Assembly: GCA_036381015.1 (NCBI GenBank)
Contig: DASVDR010000026.1
Coordinates: forward strand, 45,237-109,236
DNA length: 64,000 nucleotides
Direction of reading: 5' to 3'
Origin: Gammaproteobacteria bacterium
GTDB lineage: Bacteria; Pseudomonadota; Gammaproteobacteria; Steroidobacterales; Rariloculaceae
This document shows, piece after piece, positions 9,528 to 17,776 of the stretch (position 1 is its first letter; every line of letters starts with the position of its first letter). The position numbers and the translations under genes were made by a program. The notes under the pieces were generated by a model. That model worked only from the letters and a program-made list of their open reading frames with translations. It was not told where the DNA came from and did no database searches.

Positions 9528-11981
9528 TCAGAACGTGAAACCGAGGGTCATGCCCACCTCGCGGGACCGCCCGATCACCGCGAAGTCGTAGCCCCAAACC
9601 TCTCGTGCATCGAAGCCGCCGTTGACGTACCACTCGTCCGTCAAGTTCCGCCCCCAGAACGAGAGGTTCCACCGCTGGTCCTCCGGCTCGATCAAGACCC
9701 GCGCGTTCAGGATGCCGTAGGCCGGCTCGAACAAGATCTCACCGTCTTCCGTCTGCGGAATCCGCTGGTTGGCCGGGTCGCGGACGTACTCGTCCATCCA
9801 CCCGTAGTTCGCCACGAACAGGACGTGGCCGCCGCTCTGCAGCGGCATGTCGTACTGCAGCCCGATGGATGCGCTGACATCCGGCGCATATGCAAACGGC
9901 AACCCCGGCTGCAGCCCCGTGCCATCCTCGGGGATGTCCCCCAGCTCGAGATACTCCGTGTCGATCAGCCCGAGTCCGGCATCCACGAGCCACCGATCGC
10001 TCGGCGCCCAGATGAACTCGAACTCGAATCCGCTCGCCTCGGCCTTGCCCTCGCTCGTATTCACGGGGAACGGCGGCTGGACGCCCGTCTCGGGATCCGG
10101 CGGCGGAAGCACCGGCACTCTCAGGCCGTCCCAATCAGACGTGAAGTAGGTCGCGTTGAAACGCAGCCCTCCGTCCAGCCAGTCCGAACGCATGCCGATC
10201 TCGGTGGTCGCCACGATCTCCGGATCGAGCACGATAGGCTCGGGGAAATTTTCGTCGATGATCACCTCGCCCGACGTGAACCCCTCGCCCCAGCTGCCGT
10301 ACAACATCAAATCGTCCGTGACCTGATAGGTCACGGCATAGCGATTCGTTCTGATCGTACCGAGATCGGCGTCCTCCTCGACGCTCGCGACGACGCCCGC
10401 GAACGGATCGCCTTGAATGGGAATATGAGGACCGGTGCTGCGGAACCCGCTCGTCGGCGTCAGCTCGATCGCTCTCCCGTCGTCCGCGGTATAGCGGATG
10501 CCGTAAGTCAGATCGAGCCGATCGGTGACGCTCACGGTCACCTCGCCGAAGAATGCCCGGTCCTCGTCCTCGTTTCGCGTCAGCGCGTCGGAAGAGGCCC
10601 CGACCAGATTCAGCGGAGGCAGCTGCGGCGGCGCCGCAAAGCGAAACAGCGGCGCGTAATTCGCGGCCGCGGCCCACTCCTCGATGTAGCCGACCGTCTC
10701 GGGGTTCGGAACGGGGCCCGTGGGGCCCTCGTTTGGAATGCCGAACTCCCACATCATCCATCGATAAAAGCGCTGCGTCTCCTCCTGATCCAGATAGTAG
10801 AGGCCCGCCAGCCAGTTGACTCGATCGTTGACGTTCGAGCCGGTCAGGTGAAATTCCTGCGTGAAATTCTTATCGTGGTTCCGGTAGTCGTCAGTCGTGA
10901 TCGTGAACTCCGAGCCGTCGAAATCGGTGACGGATCGTCGGTCCATCTCCCACCCGGACGTGATCGACTCGAGATGCAGGTTGTCGGTGATGTCCCAGTC
11001 GACCGTCACCGTCGCGTAGCGGACATCGGCGATGCTGCCGTCCTGCATCGTGTCGGATCGAGTTTCCCATTTGCCGAGCTGACCTCCAGGCAGGTTGGTC
11101 TGGTGCGTTTCGGGAGTGAAGCCCGGCGACGACAGCCCGAAGCCCATGTCCCGCACCTCGAAGTCGGGACCCGCCATCGCGATGTAGTCCGGATTGTTCG
11201 CAAGCACGTTGTACGCGACGTAGCGGGGATGGGTCGTGTCGGTGAACCGCACGATGCGCGCAAGCGTGCTGCGTTTCTCCTCGTCGTTGAGCGTGAGCCG
11301 CAACGAGAGCGTGTCCGTCGGCTGCCAAAGCACATCGCCGCGAAACAGCGTGTCGTCGCGTCCGCCGAGGGCCCGCGACGTCGTCGTGCTCTGCAAGAAG
11401 CCATCGTTGTTGAGGCTCGCGGCCATCCATTTCGTCCTCAACGTATCCGAGATTGGAACGTCGACGGCTAACGTCAAGTCGCGGCGATCGAACTCGCCGA
11501 TCGAGAGGTCCATCCGCGCGCCGAACTCGTCGGCCGGGAGCCGTGTCGTGATATTGATTGCCCCGCCGTTGGTGTTACGGCCGAACAGCGTGCCCTGCGG
11601 GCCCCGCAGCACCTCGATGCGCTCGAGCTCGACGAAGTCGGTCTGTTGGAAGCCGAATGGGCCCTGCCAGACGCCGTCGATGTAGACGCCGACGCCCGGG
11701 AGCCCGCGCACGTAGAACTGCGTGGCGCCGCTGCCGCCGCCGCCGCCCGGGTTGGCGACGAGATTCGGCGTCATGATGCCGATGTCGGAACCTTGCTCGA
11801 TGCCGCCGAGCTCGAGATCCTCGGCCGTGAACGCCTGAATCGAGATCGGCGTTTCCTGAAGGTTCGTCTCGCGGCGCTGAGCCGTGACGACGATCTCCTC
11901 GAGCTGCGAGAAGGCGATGGACGGCGCGAGCAAGCTCGCCACTGCGGCCGCCACGCCGGCACTGCGTACTAACGTAGCCAT
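9528..11981 (-). CDS. TonB-dependent outer-membrane receptor
   Basis: 817 aa. A signal peptide of about 25 residues ends near AFS-QLEE, followed by a TonB-box-like EEIVVTA at about 28-34, a plug domain (VRGLPGVGVYIDG; VLRGPQGTLFGRN) and a 22-strand-type beta-barrel ending in aromatic TLGFTF. The ligand is not readable from sequence; receptors of this type import iron chelates, vitamins, sugars or other large organics. It lies just downstream of, and on the same strand as, the TonB/ExbBD operon, separated by 238 bp. ATG start with a G-rich stretch upstream. Confidence 0.93.
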   Translation of the reverse strand: MATLVRSAGVAAAVASLLAPSIAFSQLEEIVVTAQRRETNLQETPISIQAFTAEDLELGGIEQGSDIGIMTPNLVANPGGGGGSGATQFYVRGLPGVGVYIDGVWQGPFGFQQTDFVELERIEVLRGPQGTLFGRNTNGGAINITTRLPADEFGARMDLSIGEFDRRDLTLAVDVPISDTLRTKWMAASLNNDGFLQSTTTSRALGGRDDTLFRGDVLWQPTDTLSLRLTLNDEEKRSTLARIVRFTDTTHPRYVAYNVLANNPDYIAMAGPDFEVRDMGFGLSSPGFTPETHQTNLPGGQLGKWETRSDTMQDGSIADVRYATVTVDWDITDNLHLESITSGWEMDRRSVTDFDGSEFTITTDDYRNHDKNFTQEFHLTGSNVNDRVNWLAGLYYLDQEETQRFYRWMMWEFGIPNEGPTGPVPNPETVGYIEEWAAAANYAPLFRFAAPPQLPPLNLVGASSDALTRNEDEDRAFFGEVTVSVTDRLDLTYGIRYTADDGRAIELTPTSGFRSTGPHIPIQGDPFAGVVASVEEDADLGTIRTNRYAVTYQVTDDLMLYGSWGEGFTSGEVIIDENFPEPIVLDPEIVATTEIGMRSDWLDGGLRFNATYFTSDWDGLRVPVLPPPDPETGVQPPFPVNTSEGKAEASGFEFEFIWAPSDRWLVDAGLGLIDTEYLELGDIPEDGTGLQPGLPFAYAPDVSASIGLQYDMPLQSGGHVLFVANYGWMDEYVRDPANQRIPQTEDGEILFEPAYGILNARVLIEPEDQRWNLSFWGRNLTDEWYVNGGFDAREVWGYDFAVIGRSREVGMTLGFTF

Positions 11982-12087
11982 GGATTCGACCCCCTGATGG
12001 TGGACTCCCCTCGCGGGCCCTGCGGCGAACTTTCACCGCCGCGCCGCTCTGCAACCGGCACCGTCCTCGGCATCCGCGTCATGCGGC

Positions 12088-12103
12088 GTTGCATCCATGC
12101 AAC
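12088..12103. promoter_or_regulatory. inverted repeat upstream of receptor gene
   Basis: GTTGCAT-CC-ATGCAAC, a perfect 7-bp inverted repeat with a 2-bp spacer, 107 bp upstream of the receptor start in the gap after the TtpC-like gene. A second small hairpin (CCGGCTCTCAGCCGG) follows at about 12108-12122. The position fits an operator for the receptor or an RNA hairpin after the operon; no regulator is assigned. Confidence 0.35.
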
Positions 12104-12192
12104 ACCTCCGGCTCTCAGCCGGAAGAGCGTACCACAATCTGTTGCGCAGGAGGGACTCTACTGACGGGCCGGCTCGAAGTCAGCGCGCCCCG

Positions 12193-12255
12193 CGGTGGTT
12201 GCCGTTTCCGTTCTTGTTATTACCGGCGGTGGTTGCCGTTTCCGTTCCTGCTATT
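12193..12255 (-). repeat. 34-bp tandem duplication across a stop codon
   Basis: Two copies of a unit beginning CGGTGGTTGCCGTTTCCGTT (12193 and 12227; period 34) differing at two or three bases. One copy encodes the RNGNGNHRR tail of the TtpC-like protein, the other lies just past its stop and would encode nearly the same tail. The duplication therefore either moved or created the current stop codon. Confidence 0.8.
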
Positions 12256-13788
12256 CATGGTCTCCGCCAGCAGCGCCTGGCTCTGCTCGTCGAGGATCTG
12301 CGTGAGGCTTCGCGAAAACGCGGTAAGGCCCGCGTTGATGAACAACAGCGGGATCGCGATGCCGAGGCCGAGGACGGTCGCGATCATCGCTTGGCCGATA
12401 CCGTGAGCCATGATCTTCGGGTCGCTCGAGCCGGACGCCGTGATTGCCCGGAACGTGATGATCATGCCGATGACCGTGCCGATCAGGCCGAGCAGAGGCC
12501 CGGCCGCCACGGCGAGACGCAGGAACGACTGGAAGCGCTCGAGCTTCGGAACCTCGTGAAGCACGGCCTCGGAGAGGCGCAGCTCGGCGAGCTCGAGGTT
12601 CTCCGGCGAGCGGTCGCGATCGCCGTCGCCGCGGAAAGCCAGCAGCACGCGTCCGAGCGGATTGTCGGGCCGCGGAACGGACAGATCCCGCAGCTGAGCA
12701 CGGACCGCAAAGCGTGTGCGGAGAAGGTAGGCCGCCTGGAACAGCGCGAGCAACGCGCCGATCACGCCGACGGCGATGATCACATAGCCGACGACCTCGC
12801 CCTCCTCGATTCGCTGAACGACGTTGGGCCGCTCTAGGTAGAGACCGAGCAGCGCTCCGCGCGCCGGATCCACGACCGCAGCGGTATAGCCGGCATCGGC
12901 CTGTGTCTGCTCGAGCTGCCGAGCGATCGCACGGAAGTTTGCGCCGAGCTGCCCATCCAGCTCGGCCAGCGTCGTCTCGCTCGGCAGGTAGCCCAGGAAT
13001 CCGCCGTCGGAAATTGCGGTGAACGGGCCGACACGAACCACGTCGCGCGGGGACCGGTTGCCCTGGAGGTCGAGCACGTCCGTCTGATAGCGCACGACCT
13101 TCCCGCTAGCCGTCATCTCTCGGAGCAGCTCGTACCACACGCGTTCGAGCTCATTGATGGACGGCAGTGCGGTCGCGCCCGCGATCCGGCGCATGAACTC
13201 CGCTCGCTCCTCCTGCCCCGGCGGCGGCTCGAATTGCGTGCTGAGCAACGACTCCTCGAGGGTTCCCGCGGCGTCCCCGGCCACCTGCCGGGTCACGCCG
13301 AAAAGCTCGCCGAGGTTGCCCTCGTGCTGGCGAAGCAGCGCCGTCGTCTCTTCGATCAGGTCCTCGTTCGCCTCCCATCGCATGTCGAGCTCGGCGCTTC
13401 GCGCTTCCGCCCGGTCGCGGCGCGCCACGGCTTCTCGCGCGAGCCGCTCCTGCTCCTCGAGCTCGGCCTGCGCCTCGGCTTCCCGCTCGCGCGCCATTTC
13501 GGCCTCTTCCGCGCGAAGCGCATTGACCTGCTCCAGCAGCTCCGCGAATGCTTGCTCTCTCGCCTGGGCCGCGGCGGCGGCTCTCGCCTGCTCTGCGGCG
13601 GCCTCCGCTTGCGCCTGAGCCTCTTCGTCGGCCGCCTGCTGCTCCTGAGCCGATGCGCCGGGCAGCGTTGCGGCGGAGAGCGCAGCGAGGCCGGCCATCA
13701 GGACGGACTTGCGGACGATACCAATTAGGTAGGCCGGCCGCGACGCGCCCGGCCACGAGTGTGGAAAAGAACGAATGATACGAATCAC
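12220..13788 (-). CDS. TtpC-like ExbB/TolQ-family protein with long periplasmic domain (copy 2)
   Basis: 522 aa. A signal sequence ends near GASAQ (about residue 48), followed by an alanine/glutamate-rich coiled coil (about 50-140), a periplasmic domain, a transmembrane helix (about 325-350) and the MotA/TolQ/ExbB channel core (LRLAVAAGPLLGLIGTVIGM) with two further helices. This is the layout of TtpC, the extra component of TonB2-type systems in Vibrio. It is a clear paralogue of the protein at 17769-19211; both share the EVPKLERFQ-FLRLAVAAG block. GTG start overlapping the DUF3450 stop by four bases. The C-terminal tail is affected by a tandem duplication. Confidence 0.88.
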   Translation of the reverse strand: MIRIIRSFPHSWPGASRPAYLIGIVRKSVLMAGLAALSAATLPGASAQEQQAADEEAQAQAEAAAEQARAAAAAQAREQAFAELLEQVNALRAEEAEMAREREAEAQAELEEQERLAREAVARRDRAEARSAELDMRWEANEDLIEETTALLRQHEGNLGELFGVTRQVAGDAAGTLEESLLSTQFEPPPGQEERAEFMRRIAGATALPSINELERVWYELLREMTASGKVVRYQTDVLDLQGNRSPRDVVRVGPFTAISDGGFLGYLPSETTLAELDGQLGANFRAIARQLEQTQADAGYTAAVVDPARGALLGLYLERPNVVQRIEEGEVVGYVIIAVGVIGALLALFQAAYLLRTRFAVRAQLRDLSVPRPDNPLGRVLLAFRGDGDRDRSPENLELAELRLSEAVLHEVPKLERFQSFLRLAVAAGPLLGLIGTVIGMIITFRAITASGSSDPKIMAHGIGQAMIATVLGLGIAIPLLFINAGLTAFSRSLTQILDEQSQALLAETMNSRNGNGNHRR

Positions 13789-14474
13789 GAACGCGGCTCC
13801 CGTGGCGCGGGCAACGGCAATATCACGAGATCCGGAGCGATCTCCTCCTTGGCCATCCGCAGCGCCTCGTCGATGGCCCGCGCATAATCCGAATCCGCCA
13901 CCCAGGCGCCTCGCTCCGCGTCCCAGTAACCCGTTTCGGTGCCGTCCACCGTCCGGTACATCAGCGAAACGCGGCCGAGGTGCACGAACTCAGCGTCACG
14001 TCCGTCGTCGAGGGCGCCTTCATAGGCCGCCATCGTCCGCCCGTACTCGATCTCGATCTGGTACGCCTCCATGAGGCGCCGGAATTTCTCCGCCCACATC
14101 GCGGGCTGAGCCATCAGCGTCTCGAGCCGATCGAGGCGCTCCATGCGTTCCTCGACGAGGAAAGGAAGATCCGACCGCACGAACTCGGCAAGCTCAGAGT
14201 ACATTCGCTGGAGCAACGGATCGACGGCCTCGGCGACGGCGTCGAGCGATGCGGTCTGCGCAGTGAGCGACTCGATGTCGACCTGCTGAGTTTCGATCAA
14301 GCGCTCCAGGTGCTCGTTGTAGCGGCGCATGCTGTCGATGTCCGCCAGCATTGCCGCGTACTCGGTCGCCGGCGTGCTTTCGCTTTCCTGAGCAAGCACC
14401 GCCGCACCCGGCGCGACGGACAACGCGCAGAGGGCTGCCGCCGCGGTGATGCCGTAAAAACCTCTCCGACTCAT
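13785..14474 (-). CDS. DUF3450 periplasmic coiled-coil protein (copy 2)
   Basis: 229 aa. Signal peptide (MSRRGFYGITAAAALC... ending near VLAQ), then a coiled coil (about 35-110) and a C-terminal domain with the DUF3450 features RVSLMYRTVDGTETGYWD. Proteins of this family are encoded next to TtpC in marine gammaproteobacterial TonB systems and are thought to assist it in the periplasm; the mechanism is not established. The ATG at 14474 is chosen because it gives a clean signal peptide; a GTG at 14516 is the longer alternative. Paralogue of 19208-20029. The stop overlaps the next gene (GTGA). Confidence 0.85.
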   Translation of the reverse strand: MSRRGFYGITAAAALCALSVAPGAAVLAQESESTPATEYAAMLADIDSMRRYNEHLERLIETQQVDIESLTAQTASLDAVAEAVDPLLQRMYSELAEFVRSDLPFLVEERMERLDRLETLMAQPAMWAEKFRRLMEAYQIEIEYGRTMAAYEGALDDGRDAEFVHLGRVSLMYRTVDGTETGYWDAERGAWVADSDYARAIDEALRMAKEEIAPDLVILPLPAPREPRS

Positions 14475-14540
14475 CGATTCAAATCCCGTTGCGCTCCTCG
14501 CCATTTCATCGGGCACGAAGCCCGGCTCCCCCTCGCGCTC

Positions 14541-15788
14541 TCATGCCCCCGCAGCGATGCGCGCATCGATCACTTTGATGTAGTCGCTTGCCATATCACG
14601 GCGCTCGTCGGACCGCGAGGCCCGCTGGAACCACTCGCGGGCATCCTGAAGCTGATCCTGGTTGAACAGCGCGACCCCCATCAGCAGCTGTGCGTTCGCC
14701 TCATCCGACAGGTCGCCCTTGTCCATCGCGTTCCGCAGCGCGTTGCTCGCGGCCTCCCAGTCCTCGAGCTGAATGTTCACCTCCGCCAGCCGGACATAGA
14801 GGTCGCCGTCATCGGACAGCTCCGCCGCGCGCTCGAGCGGCGGAAGGGCTTCGTCGAAGTCCCGCGCCGCAATCCAGCAATTCGCGAGCTTCTCGTAGAG
14901 GTCCGCATCCTCCGAAACCTTTCCTTCCTCGATGGCCTTCTCGAGAACGCGCGCACCGCGATAAGGAATCTCGTTGAACACCAGCATGTCCGCGAGACGA
15001 CGGTATTCGCTGTCCTCCGTGAACAGGCCCGCGTTGTACGCGACCTGCATGGCGGCGAGGGCCTCCTCGGGCCGTTCGAGCTGCAAGTAGAACGAGGACA
15101 GCCGCATCCAGTGCTGCTTTTTCTTCGGCTCCATCGAGACGAGACGCTCGACCAACGGCAGAGCTTCTTCGTATTGCTCGCGCTCCACGTACAGATAGAC
15201 GAGCAGCTCGATCCAGCCCACCTGCGGCATCTCGGCGAGCTCGACGGCCTTCTGCGCCGGCTCGAGCGCTCGCTCCAGATCGCCCTGCTGGTAGTACGCC
15301 GCCGCGAGCAGGTAGTACGCGCCGGCGTTCGGCATCTGCGCGGTCCGGAACCACTCTTCCAGCGCCGCCGCCGCTTCCGCGTACATCTCCTCGGTCATGT
15401 ACAGCTGCGCAATCTGGAACTGCAGCCGCTCGGTCTCCTGCTGGTTCAGCCCGCCGGCCGCGATCGCCTGAGCCAAATGGTCGCGCGCCGACGCGTAGTT
15501 GTCTTGAGCGAGGTCGATGCCGGCGAAAATCTGCTCCACGCGGCTGCGCTCGTACGGGCTCAGCCTGTCCAATCGGAGATCCGCGAGCGCCTCTCGGGCG
15601 CTCACGTAGTCATCCATATTCAGAAACTCGATGGCCTCGTTCAGAATGCGGCCGGTCGTGGCGCCGATCGACGGTGGTGGGGCCTCCTCGTCGTCGTCGG
15701 CGCGCTGCGCGGCGACGGGCAACGAGACGAGGACCAGCGCGCTCAGCGCCGCCAATCGGATCAAGAGGTTGCGTTGAACCACCTGCAT
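14541..15788 (-). CDS. secreted tetratricopeptide-repeat protein of the TonB system
   Basis: 415 aa. Signal peptide (LIRLAALSALVLVSLPVAAQ), then about nine to ten TPR-like helical repeats through the rest of the chain (for example AGAYYLLAAAYYQQGDLERA and LYVRLAEVNIQLEDWEAA). TPR proteins are a standard final component of TonB2-type operons, where they act in the periplasm as scaffolds and are needed for energy transfer. It begins 5 bp after the tonB stop codon, so it is translationally close-coupled. Confidence 0.87.
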   Translation of the reverse strand: MQVVQRNLLIRLAALSALVLVSLPVAAQRADDDEEAPPPSIGATTGRILNEAIEFLNMDDYVSAREALADLRLDRLSPYERSRVEQIFAGIDLAQDNYASARDHLAQAIAAGGLNQQETERLQFQIAQLYMTEEMYAEAAAALEEWFRTAQMPNAGAYYLLAAAYYQQGDLERALEPAQKAVELAEMPQVGWIELLVYLYVEREQYEEALPLVERLVSMEPKKKQHWMRLSSFYLQLERPEEALAAMQVAYNAGLFTEDSEYRRLADMLVFNEIPYRGARVLEKAIEEGKVSEDADLYEKLANCWIAARDFDEALPPLERAAELSDDGDLYVRLAEVNIQLEDWEAASNALRNAMDKGDLSDEANAQLLMGVALFNQDQLQDAREWFQRASRSDERRDMASDYIKVIDARIAAGA

Positions 15789-15792
15789 GGGT

Positions 15793-16398
15793 CTAGCCGT
15801 CCTCGAGCTCGAAACGGATGATGGTTTGTACGCCGACGCGCTCGACGGCTACGCCGTCCTCCACCTTTGGGTTATAGCGCCAGCGCGCGATAGACCTCAA
15901 CGCGGCCTCCTCGAACACGCCCTCCGGCTCGGCGTCGACGACGATCGCGTCCTTGACCGCACCGGTCTCGGTGATCGTGAACTGCACCTGCACCCAGCCT
16001 TCGATCCCGCGGCTCAGCGCTCGCGGCGGGTACTCCGGCGGGATGCGCACGAGCGGCACGACCTCGGTGTCGGAGCCGGCGCTCAGCCCAATCCCCGTGA
16101 GGGTCCCGGCCGTGTCGACGACCGGCGTCAACGGCACGATGTTGTTGCTGACGCCGCCGCGGCTGATGGCAATGCGCGGCATTTCGGGCGTCGGAGGCGG
16201 CGGCTCGCGCTCGACGCGCTCTTCCCGTTTGGTAGCGACCTCGGTATCGCGCCGCATTCGCGTGAACTCGATGCGCCGCGCCTCGATCGTCTCACCGACG
16301 TCGGGCCTCTGCTCGACGAGATTCCAAAGCAACCAGAAGACGGCGACGGTAAACGAGCCGCCGAGCAGCACCGTCAACGGAAGCCTGAGTAGCATCAT
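15793..16398 (-). CDS. tonB: TonB energy-transducing protein
   Basis: 201 aa. One N-terminal membrane anchor (about 5-27), a short charged/proline-containing spacer (EREPPPPTPEMP, about 62-73) and a C-terminal TonB domain (PPEYPPRALSRGIEGWVQV... RWRYNP). The spacer is much shorter than in E. coli TonB, as is typical for TonB2-type proteins that rely on TtpC and TPR partners. It carries energy from the ExbB/ExbD complex to outer-membrane receptors. Starts ATG-ATG, 21 bp after exbD. Confidence 0.92.
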   Translation of the reverse strand: MMLLRLPLTVLLGGSFTVAVFWLLWNLVEQRPDVGETIEARRIEFTRMRRDTEVATKREERVEREPPPPTPEMPRIAISRGGVSNNIVPLTPVVDTAGTLTGIGLSAGSDTEVVPLVRIPPEYPPRALSRGIEGWVQVQFTITETGAVKDAIVVDAEPEGVFEEAALRSIARWRYNPKVEDGVAVERVGVQTIIRFELEDG

Positions 16399-16419
16399 GT
16401 GACTGCCCTCCGAAAGCGC

Positions 16420-16833
16420 TCAACCGCCGCTATCGGGATCCGCGGCGATCGATACCTCGGTGATGCCGCCGGAACGCACCTCGTCCATGACTCGTGCCAC
16501 GACCCCGGCGTCCGAGTCCTCGTCCGCAATGATCACCACGGTGTCGTCCGGACGCTCGATGTGCAGCCGCTCGATCATCGGTCGCACCTCGCGCAAGTCG
16601 ATCTGCTTGCGGTCCATCCAGATGTCGCCGTTCTCCTGAATCGCAATCAGCAGATTGCCGGACTCCCGGTGCTCCGCGGTGCTTGCGTTCGGCTTCGCGA
16701 CGACGACGCCTGCTTCCTTGATGAACGACGTGGTGATGATGAAAAAGATCAGCAGATTGATCGTGAAGTCGAGCATCGGCGCGAGGTCGATGCCGGTCTC
16801 CTCGGTTTCAGGTGTGTGCCGGCGCGAGCGCAT
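16420..16833 (-). CDS. exbD: ExbD/TolR-family biopolymer transport protein (second of pair)
   Basis: 137 aa. N-terminal GIDLAPMLDFTINLLIFF with the conserved membrane aspartate of ExbD/TolR (Asp in LAPMLDF), one transmembrane helix (about 20-42) and a periplasmic domain. It forms the proton channel with ExbB. It is a close relative of the adjacent ExbD (16842-17252), so the operon makes two ExbD types; they could form a hetero-oligomer, or one may pair with each TtpC-like protein. Confidence 0.93.
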   Translation of the reverse strand: MRSRRHTPETEETGIDLAPMLDFTINLLIFFIITTSFIKEAGVVVAKPNASTAEHRESGNLLIAIQENGDIWMDRKQIDLREVRPMIERLHIERPDDTVVIIADEDSDAGVVARVMDEVRSGGITEVSIAADPDSGG

Positions 16834-16841
16834 GAGTGCCT

Positions 16842-17252
16842 CTACTCCTGAGTCGCGAACGTGATGTTGTAAATGCCGCCGAGGTGAACCTGGTCCACGA
16901 CCTCGACGAGCCGCCCCGTGGGAGCGCCTTCTTGCGCGATGATCAGCACGCCGGTGTCCGGATTCACAGCGCTCAGCCGCTCGACGTTTGCCCGCACCGC
17001 GCGAACGTCGACCTCGCGGTTATCGACCCACACTTCACCGTTGTTGGTGATCTGGATCTGGATGCTCTCGGTGTCGGGTTGCGACGGCTGCTCGAAGGCC
17101 GTCGGCCGATTCACGACCAACCCCGATTCCTTCACGAACACGGCGGTGATGATGAAGAAGATCAGCAAATTGATCACGAAATCGAGCATCGGCGCGAGGT
17201 CGATGCCGTGCGACCCATGTGCCTCGGTTTCCGAATGACGACGAATACGCAT
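16842..17252 (-). CDS. exbD: ExbD/TolR-family biopolymer transport protein (first of pair)
   Basis: 136 aa. Same architecture as its neighbour: a basic N-terminus with a His/Glu-rich start, GIDLAPMLDFVINLLIFF with the channel aspartate, one membrane helix and a periplasmic globular domain. It starts 2 bp after the exbB stop. Compared with its neighbour the membrane segment is nearly identical while the periplasmic parts differ more, as expected for an old tandem duplication. Confidence 0.93.
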   Translation of the reverse strand: MRIRRHSETEAHGSHGIDLAPMLDFVINLLIFFIITAVFVKESGLVVNRPTAFEQPSQPDTESIQIQITNNGEVWVDNREVDVRAVRANVERLSAVNPDTGVLIIAQEGAPTGRLVEVVDQVHLGGIYNITFATQE

Positions 17253-17254
17253 GG

Positions 17255-17776
17255 TCAGAAGCTGAACTCGTCCGCGAGCAACTCCGTCTCACGCACGGCC
17301 CGCGTTCGGAAATAGTGAACAGGGTAAAGACCGGTAATGCTGACGGCGAGACCCGTCATCGTGCAGATCATCGCCGCCGACACACCGCTCGCCATGCTCC
17401 GCGCATCGGCGGTGCCCCGGATCGACATGGAGTCGAAGACCTCGAGCATGCCGCTGACCGTGCCGATCAGGCCGAGCAGCGGAGACATCGGCACCAGCAC
17501 CTGCATGACGGGAAAGCCCGCCGTCATCGACACGTTCAGCCGCGAGATCATCGCTTGGCGGATCTGGCGGGCACACCAGGAGGTCTTGTCGGTCCGAGCC
17601 TCCCATTGCGCGCGCGCCGCCGCCGCTTGACGAGGGAACACTCTCGAGAAGTACCAGTACCGCTCGAGGATCAGCGCCCACATCAGCACGCCCGCGGAGA
17701 ATATCCAGATCACGAACGGCCCGCCGTCGTCCGACAGCGCCACGACTCCGCGGATCAGGGGCACTTGGTCAAGCAT
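17255..17776 (-). CDS. exbB: ExbB/MotA/TolQ-family proton channel protein (short)
   Basis: 173 aa. Membrane helices at about 20-38, 90-115 and 132-155; the family core VLVPMSPLLGLIGTVSGMLEVF is intact. This is the standard short ExbB of TonB2-type systems, lacking a long periplasmic domain. The ATG at 17776 overlaps the end of the TtpC-like gene by 8 bp, and the product begins MLDQVPLIRG; the longer upstream reading in this frame lies inside the previous gene and is rejected. Confidence 0.93.
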   Translation of the reverse strand: MLDQVPLIRGVVALSDDGGPFVIWIFSAGVLMWALILERYWYFSRVFPRQAAAARAQWEARTDKTSWCARQIRQAMISRLNVSMTAGFPVMQVLVPMSPLLGLIGTVSGMLEVFDSMSIRGTADARSMASGVSAAMICTMTGLAVSITGLYPVHYFRTRAVRETELLADEFSF

